This document shows positions 43,809-54,035 of a stretch of 64,000 nucleotides of DNA, in pieces. Every line of letters begins with the position of its first letter. Position 1 is the first letter of the stretch. The stretch is from the NCBI RefSeq assembly GCF_020463795.1, contig NZ_CP080025.1, positions 3,717,501 to 3,781,500 of the forward strand, written 5' to 3'. Made by a program: the position numbers and the translations under genes. The DNA is from Echinicola marina. GTDB taxonomy: Bacteria; Bacteroidota; Bacteroidia; Cytophagales; Cyclobacteriaceae. The notes under the pieces were generated by a model. The model ran no database searches and had not been told where the DNA came from. It saw nothing but the letters and a program-made list of their open reading frames with translations.

Positions 43809-46187
43809 ATGAAAAAATTATTGATTAGCACTTTTTTAGTCATATTATTTTTTGCTATGGTTTACCCTACGCATGGCCAGGAGCCAAGTGGAACAGTAGC
43901 AGGATATGTGAGAGAAGCCAAAACCCAAGAACCTCTGATAGGAGTGGCTGTAAAGCTATTGGGAACTGAACTGGGCGCGGTGACAGATATTAATGGTTTT
44001 TTTACAATCAATGAGGTCCCGCCCAAAACCTATACTTTGGAAGCATCCTATATAGGTTTTACCAAAAAACAAGTCTTTAACTTAGCGGTAAGATCAGGGG
44101 GAAATCCAGATGTGAACATTTTTCTGGAGGAAGAAGTCAGTGAATTGGAAGGAGTGGTGGTAGTTGCCAATGCCTTTGGTAAAGATGAAGAAACTCCTTT
44201 GTCAGTAAATAGGCTTTCGCTGGAGGAAATAGCAACTTATCCTGGCGGAAATAATGATATCGCCAAAGTGGTACAGGCATTGCCAGGTGTGTCCGGATCT
44301 GTAGGAGGTTTTAGGAATGATGTGATCATCAGGGGAGGAGCCCCCAACGAAAATGTGTATTACCTCGATGGCATTGAAATACCCAATATCAATCACTTTT
44401 CCACCCAAGGTAGTGCGGGTGGTCCTGTGGGCTTGCTCAATGTCTCCTTTTTTGAAGGCGTAAGCCTGTCTACCAGTGCTTTTACGGCCAATTATGATAA
44501 TGTGCTTTCAGGCGTCCTGCAATTTGACCAAAGAAACGGCAATAACAGGAAGTTTCATTCTAATGTTCGTGTAAGCAGCAGTGAGGCTGCTTTGACTTTG
44601 GAAGGGCCTTTATTCAAAGGGGACAAAGATGATTCAAGGACTTCTTTTATTGCTTCAGTGAGAAGGTCTTATTTACAGGTTTTGTTCAAAGCACTGGAAT
44701 TACCTTTTTTACCTGATTATTGGGATTTTCAATATAAAGTTTCCCACGAAATTGATAGGTATAATAGTTTGATATTTACTGGACTAGGTTCTATCGATGA
44801 TTTTGCCATTAATCAACCTGATGATATCGATGAGGAACAACAGGCCACGCTTGATCAGCTTCCCGTTATTAAACAATGGTCAAGTACACATGGTGCGGTG
44901 TGGAAAAGACGATTCAAAAATGGAAGTGGATATATGACCACTGCTTTGAGCAATAATATACTGAATAATAATTTCAGGCAATTTGAAGATGTGGCCAATG
45001 AAGAAGGGGAATACCTTACCAATGATGCTCAGGAACAGGAGACCAAGCTTCGGTATAATTTGACCAAGTTTATAGGAGCATGGACATTAAGTACAGGGGC
45101 TATCCTTCAGCGTGCAGATTATAAAAACAGTTCAGTAGACTTGGTGAACGATTTTGCTTATGAATCTCAGCTGGATTTTTTTCGCTATGGTTTTTATGCT
45201 CAGCTGACGCGTAATTTTTTTCAAGAAAAATTGAGTCTTTCTGCTGGCTTCAGGATGGATGGTAATGATTTTATGAATGAAGGAAATAAGCTGTATAAGA
45301 CTTGGAGTCCCCGGTTTTCCTTTGGATACGTGTTGGATAATGCTCGGAAATGGAGTTTTAACGGTTCCATAGGTAGATATTATAAAATTCCGCCCTATAC
45401 TGTTCTGGGCTTCCAAAATCTAGCTGGAAAGTTTGTCAATAAAAACACCCAATATATTCAAAGTGATCATTATGTGGCAGGATTTGAGTATTTGATCAAT
45501 CCATCCACAAGGATTACCTTAGAAGGCTTTTATAAAAAGTATGATAACTATCCAGTGAGCTTAAGCAAAAATGTTTCCTTGGCCAATTTGGGTGGAGATT
45601 TTTCAGTGTTGGGAAATGAACCAGTGGCAAGTGTAGGTAAGGGAAGGACCTATGGCACCGAGTTACTTATACAAAAAAAGTTTACCCGAAATTTTTATGG
45701 GATTTTGGCATTGACACTTTATAAAAGTGAATATACTGGTTTGGACGAAAATGTTTACCTGCCATCTTCCTGGGACAATAGGACTTTGTTGACCTTTACA
45801 GGAGGTTATAAGTTTGAAAAGAATTGGGAAATTAGTACACGCATAAGGTATTTGGGAAAAACACCAATTGCACCAGTGGATGAAGAGGCTACCTTGGAAA
45901 GTTATCCTGCTATTATCAAAGACTATAACAGGCAAGGTGAAATTCTTCTTAATCCATTTAACCAGACTGATCTAAGGGTGGACAAAAAGTGGAATTTCAA
46001 TAATTTCACCTTTAATGCCTTTTTGGAATTCCAAAATCTTTTTGGTCAAGATACTCCTTCCGAACCACTTTATGGATTGGATCGTGATGATGAAGGAAAT
46101 ATCACAGAACCAAGGACACTTAAGGAGATTCCTGCTATTTCCAGTGGATCTGTACTGCCTTCCATAGGATTGGTATTGGATTTTTAA
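43809..46187 (+). CDS. TonB-dependent outer-membrane receptor (not SusC type)
   Basis: The preferred ATG at 43809 gives 792 residues with a signal peptide (LLISTFLVILFFAMVYPTHGQ); an ATG ten codons upstream is also open. A carboxypeptidase-D-like domain (VAGYVREAKTQEPLIGVAVKLLGTELGAVTDINGFF) precedes the plug (NDIAKVVQALPGVSGSVGGFRNDVIIRGGAPNENVYYLDGIEIPNINHFS) and a barrel ending in GSVLPSIGLVLDF. It lacks a SusD partner, so it more likely takes up a siderophore, a metal complex, a vitamin or a small glycan. The gene is convergent with the hybrid sensor and separated from it by a palindromic hairpin. Confidence 0.9.
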   Translation: MKKLLISTFLVILFFAMVYPTHGQEPSGTVAGYVREAKTQEPLIGVAVKLLGTELGAVTDINGFFTINEVPPKTYTLEASYIGFTKKQVFNLAVRSGGNPDVNIFLEEEVSELEGVVVVANAFGKDEETPLSVNRLSLEEIATYPGGNNDIAKVVQALPGVSGSVGGFRNDVIIRGGAPNENVYYLDGIEIPNINHFSTQGSAGGPVGLLNVSFFEGVSLSTSAFTANYDNVLSGVLQFDQRNGNNRKFHSNVRVSSSEAALTLEGPLFKGDKDDSRTSFIASVRRSYLQVLFKALELPFLPDYWDFQYKVSHEIDRYNSLIFTGLGSIDDFAINQPDDIDEEQQATLDQLPVIKQWSSTHGAVWKRRFKNGSGYMTTALSNNILNNNFRQFEDVANEEGEYLTNDAQEQETKLRYNLTKFIGAWTLSTGAILQRADYKNSSVDLVNDFAYESQLDFFRYGFYAQLTRNFFQEKLSLSAGFRMDGNDFMNEGNKLYKTWSPRFSFGYVLDNARKWSFNGSIGRYYKIPPYTVLGFQNLAGKFVNKNTQYIQSDHYVAGFEYLINPSTRITLEGFYKKYDNYPVSLSKNVSLANLGGDFSVLGNEPVASVGKGRTYGTELLIQKKFTRNFYGILALTLYKSEYTGLDENVYLPSSWDNRTLLTFTGGYKFEKNWEISTRIRYLGKTPIAPVDEEATLESYPAIIKDYNRQGEILLNPFNQTDLRVDKKWNFNNFTFNAFLEFQNLFGQDTPSEPLYGLDRDDEGNITEPRTLKEIPAISSGSVLPSIGLVLDF

Positions 46188-46205
46188 GTATGGATAGAAC
46201 AATTT

Positions 46206-46231
46206 GAGGGCTTGTCACATGACAAGCCCTC
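46206..46231. terminator. Bidirectional hairpin between convergent genes
   Basis: GAGGGCTTGTCACATGACAA plus GCCCTC forms a long perfect palindrome (46206-46231). It lies between the stop of the TonB receptor and the stop of the hybrid sensor on the other strand, and would stop transcripts from both sides, although the T-run is weak. Confidence 0.6.
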
Positions 46232-46254
46232 CGCTAGAACCAGTGAAAAATCCA

Positions 46255-49200
46255 TTAGTAAGGTACTTGGCTTTTATATTTTGATGGACTGCATCCAAAT
46301 TGTTTTTGGAAGCATTTGCTGAAGTATTTGGGATTGTTAAACCCAACCATATAACTGATTTCAGCCACCTTGAAATCTCCTTGTAATAATAATTGAGCGG
46401 CTCTTTTTAACCGGATGATGTTTATAAAATCATTTGGGGTATGTCCGGTAATGGCTTTGATCTTTTCAAATAATAAGGTACGGCTTAGCCCCATTTCTTT
46501 TACAAAAGCGGCGATATCGAAATCAGCATCATCGATATGATTTTCGACCACTTCAATGGCAGTTTTCATCCATTCATTATCTTTATTGGAGACAGCAATG
46601 CCCGAAGGTTCCAGATCAGGCTTTTGTTTAAATGTATCGATTAAACTTTGTCTGGTGTTGAGCAAATTGCGGACTTTCGATATCAGCAGGTCCAATGGGA
46701 AGGGCTTACTGAGGTAATCATCAGCCCCGGAAGCATAGCCTTCTCTTTGATAATCGTAAGCGCTGCGTGCCGTAAGCAGTATAATTGGAATATGACTAGT
46801 CATCAGGTCCTGTTTGAGTAAGGAACACATGGCCACACCATCCATTTTGGGCATCATAACATCAGAAATAATAAAGTCAGGTTGATACACCTTGGACATT
46901 TCTAAGCCTTCCTCTCCGTTTTTTGCGGTGATCACCTGAAAATGTTGGGCCAACACTCCTTTCATCAGCGAGAGCAGTTCCACATTGTCTTCAACCAATA
47001 AGAGTTTTTTGCTCAGTAAGCTGGGATCTGGTTGAATCGATGTGCCTGTATTTTCAAGGGAACTTAGTAAGTGCCGGTCTATGCTATTCAGCTCTTGCTC
47101 TATCGGTAGGTTTTTGGACTCCTGATGGCTAGGGAATTCCTTAAAATCATGTGGAGCAAAATGCGCTTTTCCACAAGGAATCAAAACCGTAAAAGTAGTT
47201 TTTTTATTAGGCTGACTTTCCATGTAAATTTGTCCATGATGGAATTCCACGATGTTTTTGCTCAATGCCAAGCCTATCCCTGTACCCGCAGTTAATTTTC
47301 CATCTCCATTTTGTACTTGGAAGAATCTTTCGAATATTTTATCCTGATGTTCTGCCAGGATTCCCTTGCCATTATCTTCTACTTCTAGGGCCAATGCGCT
47401 TAAGTTTTCTTCCTTGAAAGGTAAAGACCCCTTATACAGATTTATGGCTATTTTTCCTCCATCGGAGGTGAATTTAAAAGCATTATAGATCAGGTTATAG
47501 CAGACTTTTTCCATTTGATCCAAATCAAACCAAACCGTTGCAGGAAGATGGGGGGCACAATTTAAACTAAAGTCAATATTCCTATGTTTGGCCATTGCTT
47601 CAAATGATGTGAAAATATTTTGTGAAAATTGCTTCGGATCAATTTCTTGGACCTCGAGTTTTACATGCCCTGTTTCTTGCTTCCTAAATTCCAATAATTG
47701 GTTGATCAGCCGCAACAATCTGGAGGCGTTATTATGGATGGAATTGAGCTGAAAATGTACTTGCTGAGATATATCCGTCCTGGATAATAACTGCTCCAAG
47801 GGGACTTTGATCAACATGAGCGGAGTCCTTAACTCATGGGAGATATTGGTGAAGAAGCGAAGTTTAAGTTGGTTGATTTCTTCTTGTTTTTGATGCTCCA
47901 AGCGTTCGAACCGTAGATCATTTTTTAACTTTATTCGGAAACTAATGATGGATTTAATGATGTAAGCTAATAAAATGCCCAGTAAGATATAAGCCAAATA
48001 GGCCGGAGTACTTTGGTACCAGGGAGGAAGCACAATCAATTGTAATATTCTTTCTTCAGAACTCTGTAGCTTGTTTTCTGAAGTGGTTTTTAGCCTAAAG
48101 GTATATTCACCAGCTTTTAGGTTGGTATAAGGAGCATACCTTCTATCAGCGTCCGTATAGATCCAATTATTGTCAAAACCATCCAATTTATAGGCATATT
48201 GGATTTTATCCTGCCCATTGAATTCTAATGAACTAAAAGCCAATTCAAAGCTATTATGTACATCATTTAGTACAAGTTTGTCACTGAAACTGATGCTTTT
48301 CTGCAGAAGTATTTTGTTTTCTACAGTATCTCCTGGGCTGACCAAGTGATTCAAAACCCTTAACTGCGTTAATTCAGGTGTCTTAGGTACCTGGGTTTGT
48401 CTTACTTGATCCGGCAAAAAGGCATTGAATCCATTGGTGCCACCAAAATATAATTTACCTGTGTTTTCATCCTTATAGGCAGCCCCGAGATTAAATTCAT
48501 CAGATTGAAGTCCGTCATCCGCAGTGAAGTTTTTGAAAGTTCCTTTTTCGGGGTTAAAAAGGGTAAGTCCTTTTACCGTGCTGATCCATAATTGCCCGGT
48601 ATTGTCTTCCAATACAGCCTTGATCACATCGCTTGGAAGACCATCTTTTTCCCTAAAATGTGAAAAATGTCCCGTATTAGGGTCCATCCTATTGAGGCCT
48701 CCCCCAAAAGTACCTATCCATAAATAGCCGTTTTTATCTTCATAGATGCTGGTGATGATATTGTGACTGATACTGTTGGCTTGGTTTTGATCATGTTGGT
48801 AATAGGTAAAATGGCCGTTGCTGAAATTATACTGGTTCAGGCCACCTCCATAAGTCCCTATCCATAATCTGTTTTGCCTGTCGAGTAGCAGCGATCTTAT
48901 ATCATTAAAACTTGGTGTCTTACGGTTATTGGCTTCATATAAAAAGTGTTTAAATTTTCCTGTCTTGGGATCAAATTGATTGAGACCACCTCCATTGGCA
49001 GTCCCAATCCACAGATGACCTTCCTGATCTTCTGTTATGGCCCACACCTCATTTTTGCTTAGTGAAGTAGGATCATTTTCTTGATATAAATAGGTACTGA
49101 ATTTTCCTGTAGCAGGATGGTAGCCGTATAGTCCGGAACCATCTGTGCCTATCCACAGTTTTCCATTCTGGTCTTCAAAGATGACTTGTACATTGGTCTG

Positions 49201-50568
49201 TTCAGGTTTATTGCTGCCATATTCCGGTAGTGCTATTTGTTCAAATTCAGTTTTTTGCTTTCTTTTTAGATTTAAACCGCCGTTAAACATTCCCACCCAA
49301 AGATGGCTTTCCCTGTCCTTCAAAATGGATTTAACCATTTTTCCAGAAAGACTACCTGGATGATTGCTTTGTGGCCGGTAATGTTCGAAATGTTGTGCTT
49401 TCGGATTGATTTTATTAAGCCCTTCCCCCGAATACATCCCAATCCATATATTGCCATCTTTATCTTCAAATAGCTTATAGACAGATCGTCCATTTAGGCT
49501 ATATGGGTCGGAGGGATTGTCCACATAATGAAACATTTTATCTGTTTGCTGGTCTAAAACAAAGAGGCCACCACCAAGGGTCCCAATCCATAGATGCCCT
49601 TGCTGATCCTCCAAAAAACCAGTAATGTTTTCTTTGACCATCTTGCGAGATAGGGAAGGGGACACAGGAATAAATTGTTGAAATATTTCTTCATCTTTTG
49701 ATCGTTTGAAGACACCGTGCTTCTCTGTTCCTACCCATATGGTACCTTCGCTATCTTCATAAAATGCTTTGATGGATTTGATTTTTTCTCCTTGATGATG
49801 AATGGGGACTTCAATAAATTTGCTTGCATTTGGTGCCAAAACCTGCATACCTGCCTCATAGGTACCTATCCAAATATTTCCTTTACTATCTTCAAAAACT
49901 TGCCAAATTTTATTATCATTAATACTTGAATTAAACTTATTTAAATAATTGAATTCTAGTGTTTTAAGATAGTTGTGTAAAGTGATTTCTTTAATGTGTT
50001 TTTCAGGGCATATTTTATAGATTCCATCAGATAATGTACTTACCCATATATTTCCACTCTTATCGATGATGAGATTATTGGTCTTTGCAGAATTAGTCAA
50101 ATCGGGAATTGGACGCTGTTCGTTTAGGGGAAAAAATTCTTCGGTTTTGGGATCAAATATATTGATGCCACCACCCTCCGTACTGATCCAAATGAATCCA
50201 TGTTTATCTTGGACCAAATCCCTGATCACATTATTTCTCAGGCTAGTATTATTATTAGGGGTATGTTTAAAAATGGTAAATTGGTAACCATCGTATTTGG
50301 CCAGGCCGTCATCGGTCCCAAACCATAAGAATCCTTTTTGGTCCTGCATGATGGCCAGAACGGAATTTTGTGGCAAGCCATCCTGTGAGGTATAGTGGGT
50401 GAATTTATAAAAAGGATGTCCAGTTCCTTGTGCCTGTAAATTCCAGGCGTTAGGAGAGAATGTCGAAACTAAAATACAAAGTAATGCCATAAAGGAATTT
50501 ATGCAGTAGTCTTTCCTTTTGCCAATACTTACAGCCTTTTGATCAATGAAACAATTAGGGAAAATCAT
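46255..50568 (-). CDS. Hybrid two-component system sensor/regulator (HTCS) of the sialate PUL
   Basis: The protein has 1437 residues. After a hydrophobic signal segment (about 27-46) comes a periplasmic beta-propeller of repeated Reg_prop units with W-I/F-G-T motifs (QDKHGFIWISTEGGGINIFDP and about a dozen others), a Y_Y_Y domain and a membrane helix (YLAYILLGILLAYIIKSII). In the cytoplasm follow HisKA (NISHELRTPLML), HATPase (NLIYNAFKFTSDGG, DNGKGI, GTGIGLALSKNIV), a receiver (FIISDVMMPKMDG) and an AraC helix-turn-helix ending in GFNNPKYFSKCFQKQFGCSPSKYK. HTCS proteins sense a glycan fragment and switch on their PUL. Its divergence from the SusC at 50846 marks it as the regulator of the sialate locus. 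Confidence 0.96.
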   Translation of the reverse strand: MIFPNCFIDQKAVSIGKRKDYCINSFMALLCILVSTFSPNAWNLQAQGTGHPFYKFTHYTSQDGLPQNSVLAIMQDQKGFLWFGTDDGLAKYDGYQFTIFKHTPNNNTSLRNNVIRDLVQDKHGFIWISTEGGGINIFDPKTEEFFPLNEQRPIPDLTNSAKTNNLIIDKSGNIWVSTLSDGIYKICPEKHIKEITLHNYLKTLEFNYLNKFNSSINDNKIWQVFEDSKGNIWIGTYEAGMQVLAPNASKFIEVPIHHQGEKIKSIKAFYEDSEGTIWVGTEKHGVFKRSKDEEIFQQFIPVSPSLSRKMVKENITGFLEDQQGHLWIGTLGGGLFVLDQQTDKMFHYVDNPSDPYSLNGRSVYKLFEDKDGNIWIGMYSGEGLNKINPKAQHFEHYRPQSNHPGSLSGKMVKSILKDRESHLWVGMFNGGLNLKRKQKTEFEQIALPEYGSNKPEQTNVQVIFEDQNGKLWIGTDGSGLYGYHPATGKFSTYLYQENDPTSLSKNEVWAITEDQEGHLWIGTANGGGLNQFDPKTGKFKHFLYEANNRKTPSFNDIRSLLLDRQNRLWIGTYGGGLNQYNFSNGHFTYYQHDQNQANSISHNIITSIYEDKNGYLWIGTFGGGLNRMDPNTGHFSHFREKDGLPSDVIKAVLEDNTGQLWISTVKGLTLFNPEKGTFKNFTADDGLQSDEFNLGAAYKDENTGKLYFGGTNGFNAFLPDQVRQTQVPKTPELTQLRVLNHLVSPGDTVENKILLQKSISFSDKLVLNDVHNSFELAFSSLEFNGQDKIQYAYKLDGFDNNWIYTDADRRYAPYTNLKAGEYTFRLKTTSENKLQSSEERILQLIVLPPWYQSTPAYLAYILLGILLAYIIKSIISFRIKLKNDLRFERLEHQKQEEINQLKLRFFTNISHELRTPLMLIKVPLEQLLSRTDISQQVHFQLNSIHNNASRLLRLINQLLEFRKQETGHVKLEVQEIDPKQFSQNIFTSFEAMAKHRNIDFSLNCAPHLPATVWFDLDQMEKVCYNLIYNAFKFTSDGGKIAINLYKGSLPFKEENLSALALEVEDNGKGILAEHQDKIFERFFQVQNGDGKLTAGTGIGLALSKNIVEFHHGQIYMESQPNKKTTFTVLIPCGKAHFAPHDFKEFPSHQESKNLPIEQELNSIDRHLLSSLENTGTSIQPDPSLLSKKLLLVEDNVELLSLMKGVLAQHFQVITAKNGEEGLEMSKVYQPDFIISDVMMPKMDGVAMCSLLKQDLMTSHIPIILLTARSAYDYQREGYASGADDYLSKPFPLDLLISKVRNLLNTRQSLIDTFKQKPDLEPSGIAVSNKDNEWMKTAIEVVENHIDDADFDIAAFVKEMGLSRTLLFEKIKAITGHTPNDFINIIRLKRAAQLLLQGDFKVAEISYMVGFNNPKYFSKCFQKQFGCSPSKYKSQVPY

Positions 50569-50684
50569 GGGTATTAATTCAGAATTCTAATCTAATTTTT
50601 TCCGTTGATATCTTCCGAATCAAATTTGGATAATATAGGAAATGGACGATTTTTTCCCGCTTTTCGGACTTTTATATCCCTGAT

Positions 50685-50715
50685 CGGATGATTTTTACCC
50701 TTTATCCGGATGATT
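50685..50715. promoter_or_regulatory. 22-bp-phased direct repeat, candidate HTCS binding site
   Basis: CGGATGATT occurs at 50685-50693 and again at 50707-50715, exactly 22 bp apart, i.e. on one face of the helix. Direct repeats two turns apart are typical for AraC-type dimers such as the C-terminal domain of HTCS proteins. A -7-like box TAGCTTTG follows at 50743-50750, about 28 bp downstream. The site lies between the HTCS and susC genes. Confidence 0.55.
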
Positions 50716-50742
50716 CTTTATCTCTTTGGTAAATACATTATC

Positions 50743-50750
50743 TAGCTTTG
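50743..50750 (+). promoter_or_regulatory. -7-like promoter box for the sialate susC operon
   Basis: TAGCTTTG fits TAnnTTTG. A TTTG at 50725-50728 is closer than the standard -33 spacing, which would fit an activator-dependent promoter. It would give a leader of roughly 90 bases before the ATG at 50846. Confidence 0.45.
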
Positions 50751-50845
50751 TTGTAAAGGTTATTGATATCATTTCTTGCTGTACAGCTGACTACTTGATA
50801 TGTAAAAGAGTTTTTATTTATAACAATCAACTTAACCCCAAAAAT

Positions 50846-53800
50846 ATGTATCTGAATAACTACATTAAAAAGTGGCTGATACTGTTTATGATATTTTTTT
50901 CCGGCCATGTGATGGCGCAGGAGATAAATATTAAAGGAACAGTGATAGATGCCAATACTGGTGAGAGTATTCCCGGTGTGAATATTTTGGTAGAAGGTAG
51001 TACCAAGGGAACCGTGTCGGATTTGGATGGCAATTTTGATATTACCGCAGATAAGGGACAGGTACTGGTATTTAGCTATATAGGTTATGTCTCCCAAAAT
51101 ATCACTATAGCCAATGAAACTACACTAACTGTCAGCATGGAAACGGATTCAAAGCAATTGGAAGAAGTGCTGGTCATTGGATATGGTGAACAGTCAAGGG
51201 AAACCTTAACCTCATCAGTGGCCAAATTGGATAAGAAGGTATTGGAAAATGTGCCTTTTGCCAACGCTGCTTCTGCCTTGCAGGGAACCGTTTCAGGAGT
51301 AAGGGTACAAACGACCACGGGCCAGCCTGGAGCTGCTCCAAGGATTATTGTACGAGGAGGTACTTCTATCAACAATCCCGATGGAGCCACACCTCTATAT
51401 ATTATAGATGGGGTCATTCGAAATGGGATGACTGATCTTAATCCTGATGATATTGAATCACTACAGGTGTTAAAAGATGCTGCTGCAACAGCCATATACG
51501 GTGCCAGAGGTTCCAATGGAGTGGTTATTATTACCACAAAGACAGGTAAAGTGGGCAAGACCTCGGTGACATATCGCTATAATATCAGTGCTTCAGAAAT
51601 GTGGAACCGCTATGATATGGCTTCCGCAAGGGATTATATTTATTTCAATAGGAAAGGGGTTTTAGCAACTGCTGAAAAGCACCCAGAGCATCTTTTCCGA
51701 CTTGATTTGGCCAGTGGTTTTGGTGTGGGTAATGACCTGAGCAATAATACGGCATTCACCCCCCAATACCTTACCGCTGAAAATGAATACAAGCTCAATG
51801 AGGGCTGGCAGCAAATGCCCGACCCAGTGGATCCTTCCAAGACCATCATTTTCGCTGAGACGGATTGGCAGGATGTCTTATTTCAAACCGCAATCAGCCA
51901 AAACCATTATATCAATGTCAGTGGTGGTTCCGAAAAAGCCCGTTTTGATCTTGGTGTTGGATATTTGGACAATGAAGGAGTGGCCATCAATACCGACTTC
52001 AAAAGATTTACCACCAGAATGAATGGAGATATTCAGGTGAATGATAAACTAGGTGTGTATGGTAGGCTGAATTTCTCTTCTAGCTCTGATAACCAAGTGT
52101 ACAGTGAGAATCAATTGTTCCAACGGGCCCTGGGATTGCCGCCTACGACCAAGTTATACTATGAAGATGGTTCTTTGGCTCCAGGACGGAACAGGAGCAT
52201 GGGAAATCCTATGTATCATCTCAATAGGAGAAAGGCCTTGAATGTCACCAACCGGGCAACACTCTCTGGAGGGGCCAACTGGGAAATCTTTAAGGATTTC
52301 ACCTTTGAACCGATGGCTTCATTGTACTTTGTTCAGGCGACCAATAATAGTTTCCAGAAATCCTACTATAACGGTCCCACCCAATTTGTGGATTCAAGGG
52401 AAGCTTCAAGTTCCAACTCGATCTATTGGCAAAAGCAATTTGACGGAGTGTTCAGCTATCATAAGGGCATAGGACTGCATAATTTCCAGTTTAAACTAGG
52501 AGGGTCTTATTTTGACAGAAAGGATTATGGCGCGTCTGCCTCTGGCAGAGGAGCAGCCTCTGACCTGGTCCCTACTTTAAATGCTTCAGCAGAACCTACA
52601 GCTGTTAGCAGTTCTTTGAGTCAGCAGGTAATTATTGGATATTTTGGAAGGGTGAATTATGATTTTGATAAGAAATACCTCTTTTCCTTTACCGCTAGAT
52701 ATGATGGAGCATCCAATTTGGGAGCCAATAACTATTGGGGATTTTTCCCTGGAGTTTCTGCCGGTTGGAACCTGCACAGGGAAGACTTTTGGTCCAATAT
52801 GCCAGAACAGTTATCCTCTTTAAAACTGCGTGCTTCCTATGGGGTAAATGGAAATATAGGTAATCTGTCTGATTTTCACGCCCAAGGACTTTATTCAGTG
52901 GGAAACCGCTATTATGACCAAGCTGCCATCCAAAATAACAGAATGGCCAACCAAGACCTAAAATGGGAACGGTCGGGTACATTTGACCTTGGTTTAGACA
53001 TGGGATTATTCAATGACCGTGTGACCTTGATTGCCGACTATTACAACCGCTTGACAGATAACCTGCTGACCAATTTGGAATTGCCACAGTCAACTGGTTT
53101 TAGCAGTATCTTGACCAATTTAGGTTCTTTGAGAAATGAAGGTGTAGAAATGGAGATTTTTGCTGCGATTATCCAAAACAAAGATTTTTCTTGGAACCTC
53201 TCTACTAATGCCTCTTATAATATCAATACGGTGGTGGAACTTCCAGAAAATGGCAATGAAAACAATAGAATTGGTGGAGTATTGGTCTATGATCCTGTAT
53301 TGGGACAGTATACATGGAAAGGTGGACTGCAGGAAAGTGGCAGATTAGGTGATCTATTTGCCTATCAACAGCTAGGTATCTACGCCACAGACCAAGAAGC
53401 TGCAGAAGCACCTTATGATGCCTTGATACCGGGGACAGATAAAAGTAAGTTTGGAGGAGATACCCATTGGGCAGACTTGGACCAAAATGATTCCATTGAC
53501 AGTCGTGACAGAGTATATGCCGGAAATATTTATCCAAAATGGACCGGAGGCTTTACCAATACTTTGAATTACAAAGGCCTTTCATTGACATTGCGTACAG
53601 ACTTTGCTTTGGGTCATACCATTTATCATGAGTCTCGTGCAAGGTTTAATGGCCAATATCAAGGTGATATTGGTATCCTTGAAGAGACTACTACATCTTG
53701 GCAGGAGCAAGGTGATGTGACCAATATCGCTAGGTATTATTGGGCTGATCAGTTGGCGCAGAACAATTCTTTCCGTGGGAATACTTTTTACTATGAAAAA

Positions 53801-54019
53801 GGGGATTATTTGGCGATTAGGGAGCTTACACTGAGTTACAATCTTCCCAAAGCGTGGACGGAAAAACTGAAAATTGGCCATATAAGAACCTATTTTACGG
53901 GGACTAACCTGCATTATTTTACGAGTTACACGGGATTGAACCCTGAAGATGGAGGAACCGATTCTGGCAGGTATCCTATTCCCAGAAGTTTTCTTTTCGG
54001 TGTGAATGTTAATTTCTAA
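50846..54019 (+). CDS. SusC-like TonB-dependent transporter of the sialate PUL
   Basis: From the ATG at 50846 the protein has 1057 residues with a signal peptide (WLILFMIFFSGHVMAQ); the open frame extends 40 codons upstream but overlaps the promoter. Domains: carboxypeptidase-D-like (IKGTVIDANTGESIPGVNILVEGSTKGTVSDLDG), plug (LEEVLVIGYGEQSRETLTSSV ... IESLQVLKDAAATAIYGARGSNGVVIITTKTG) and barrel ending in RSFLFGVNVNF. There is no STN domain, consistent with HTCS control. It would bring sialoglycan fragments into the periplasm. Confidence 0.95.
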   Translation: MYLNNYIKKWLILFMIFFSGHVMAQEINIKGTVIDANTGESIPGVNILVEGSTKGTVSDLDGNFDITADKGQVLVFSYIGYVSQNITIANETTLTVSMETDSKQLEEVLVIGYGEQSRETLTSSVAKLDKKVLENVPFANAASALQGTVSGVRVQTTTGQPGAAPRIIVRGGTSINNPDGATPLYIIDGVIRNGMTDLNPDDIESLQVLKDAAATAIYGARGSNGVVIITTKTGKVGKTSVTYRYNISASEMWNRYDMASARDYIYFNRKGVLATAEKHPEHLFRLDLASGFGVGNDLSNNTAFTPQYLTAENEYKLNEGWQQMPDPVDPSKTIIFAETDWQDVLFQTAISQNHYINVSGGSEKARFDLGVGYLDNEGVAINTDFKRFTTRMNGDIQVNDKLGVYGRLNFSSSSDNQVYSENQLFQRALGLPPTTKLYYEDGSLAPGRNRSMGNPMYHLNRRKALNVTNRATLSGGANWEIFKDFTFEPMASLYFVQATNNSFQKSYYNGPTQFVDSREASSSNSIYWQKQFDGVFSYHKGIGLHNFQFKLGGSYFDRKDYGASASGRGAASDLVPTLNASAEPTAVSSSLSQQVIIGYFGRVNYDFDKKYLFSFTARYDGASNLGANNYWGFFPGVSAGWNLHREDFWSNMPEQLSSLKLRASYGVNGNIGNLSDFHAQGLYSVGNRYYDQAAIQNNRMANQDLKWERSGTFDLGLDMGLFNDRVTLIADYYNRLTDNLLTNLELPQSTGFSSILTNLGSLRNEGVEMEIFAAIIQNKDFSWNLSTNASYNINTVVELPENGNENNRIGGVLVYDPVLGQYTWKGGLQESGRLGDLFAYQQLGIYATDQEAAEAPYDALIPGTDKSKFGGDTHWADLDQNDSIDSRDRVYAGNIYPKWTGGFTNTLNYKGLSLTLRTDFALGHTIYHESRARFNGQYQGDIGILEETTTSWQEQGDVTNIARYYWADQLAQNNSFRGNTFYYEKGDYLAIRELTLSYNLPKAWTEKLKIGHIRTYFTGTNLHYFTSYTGLNPEDGGTDSGRYPIPRSFLFGVNVNF

Positions 54020-54035
54020 TCCAAACAGCAAAGCA

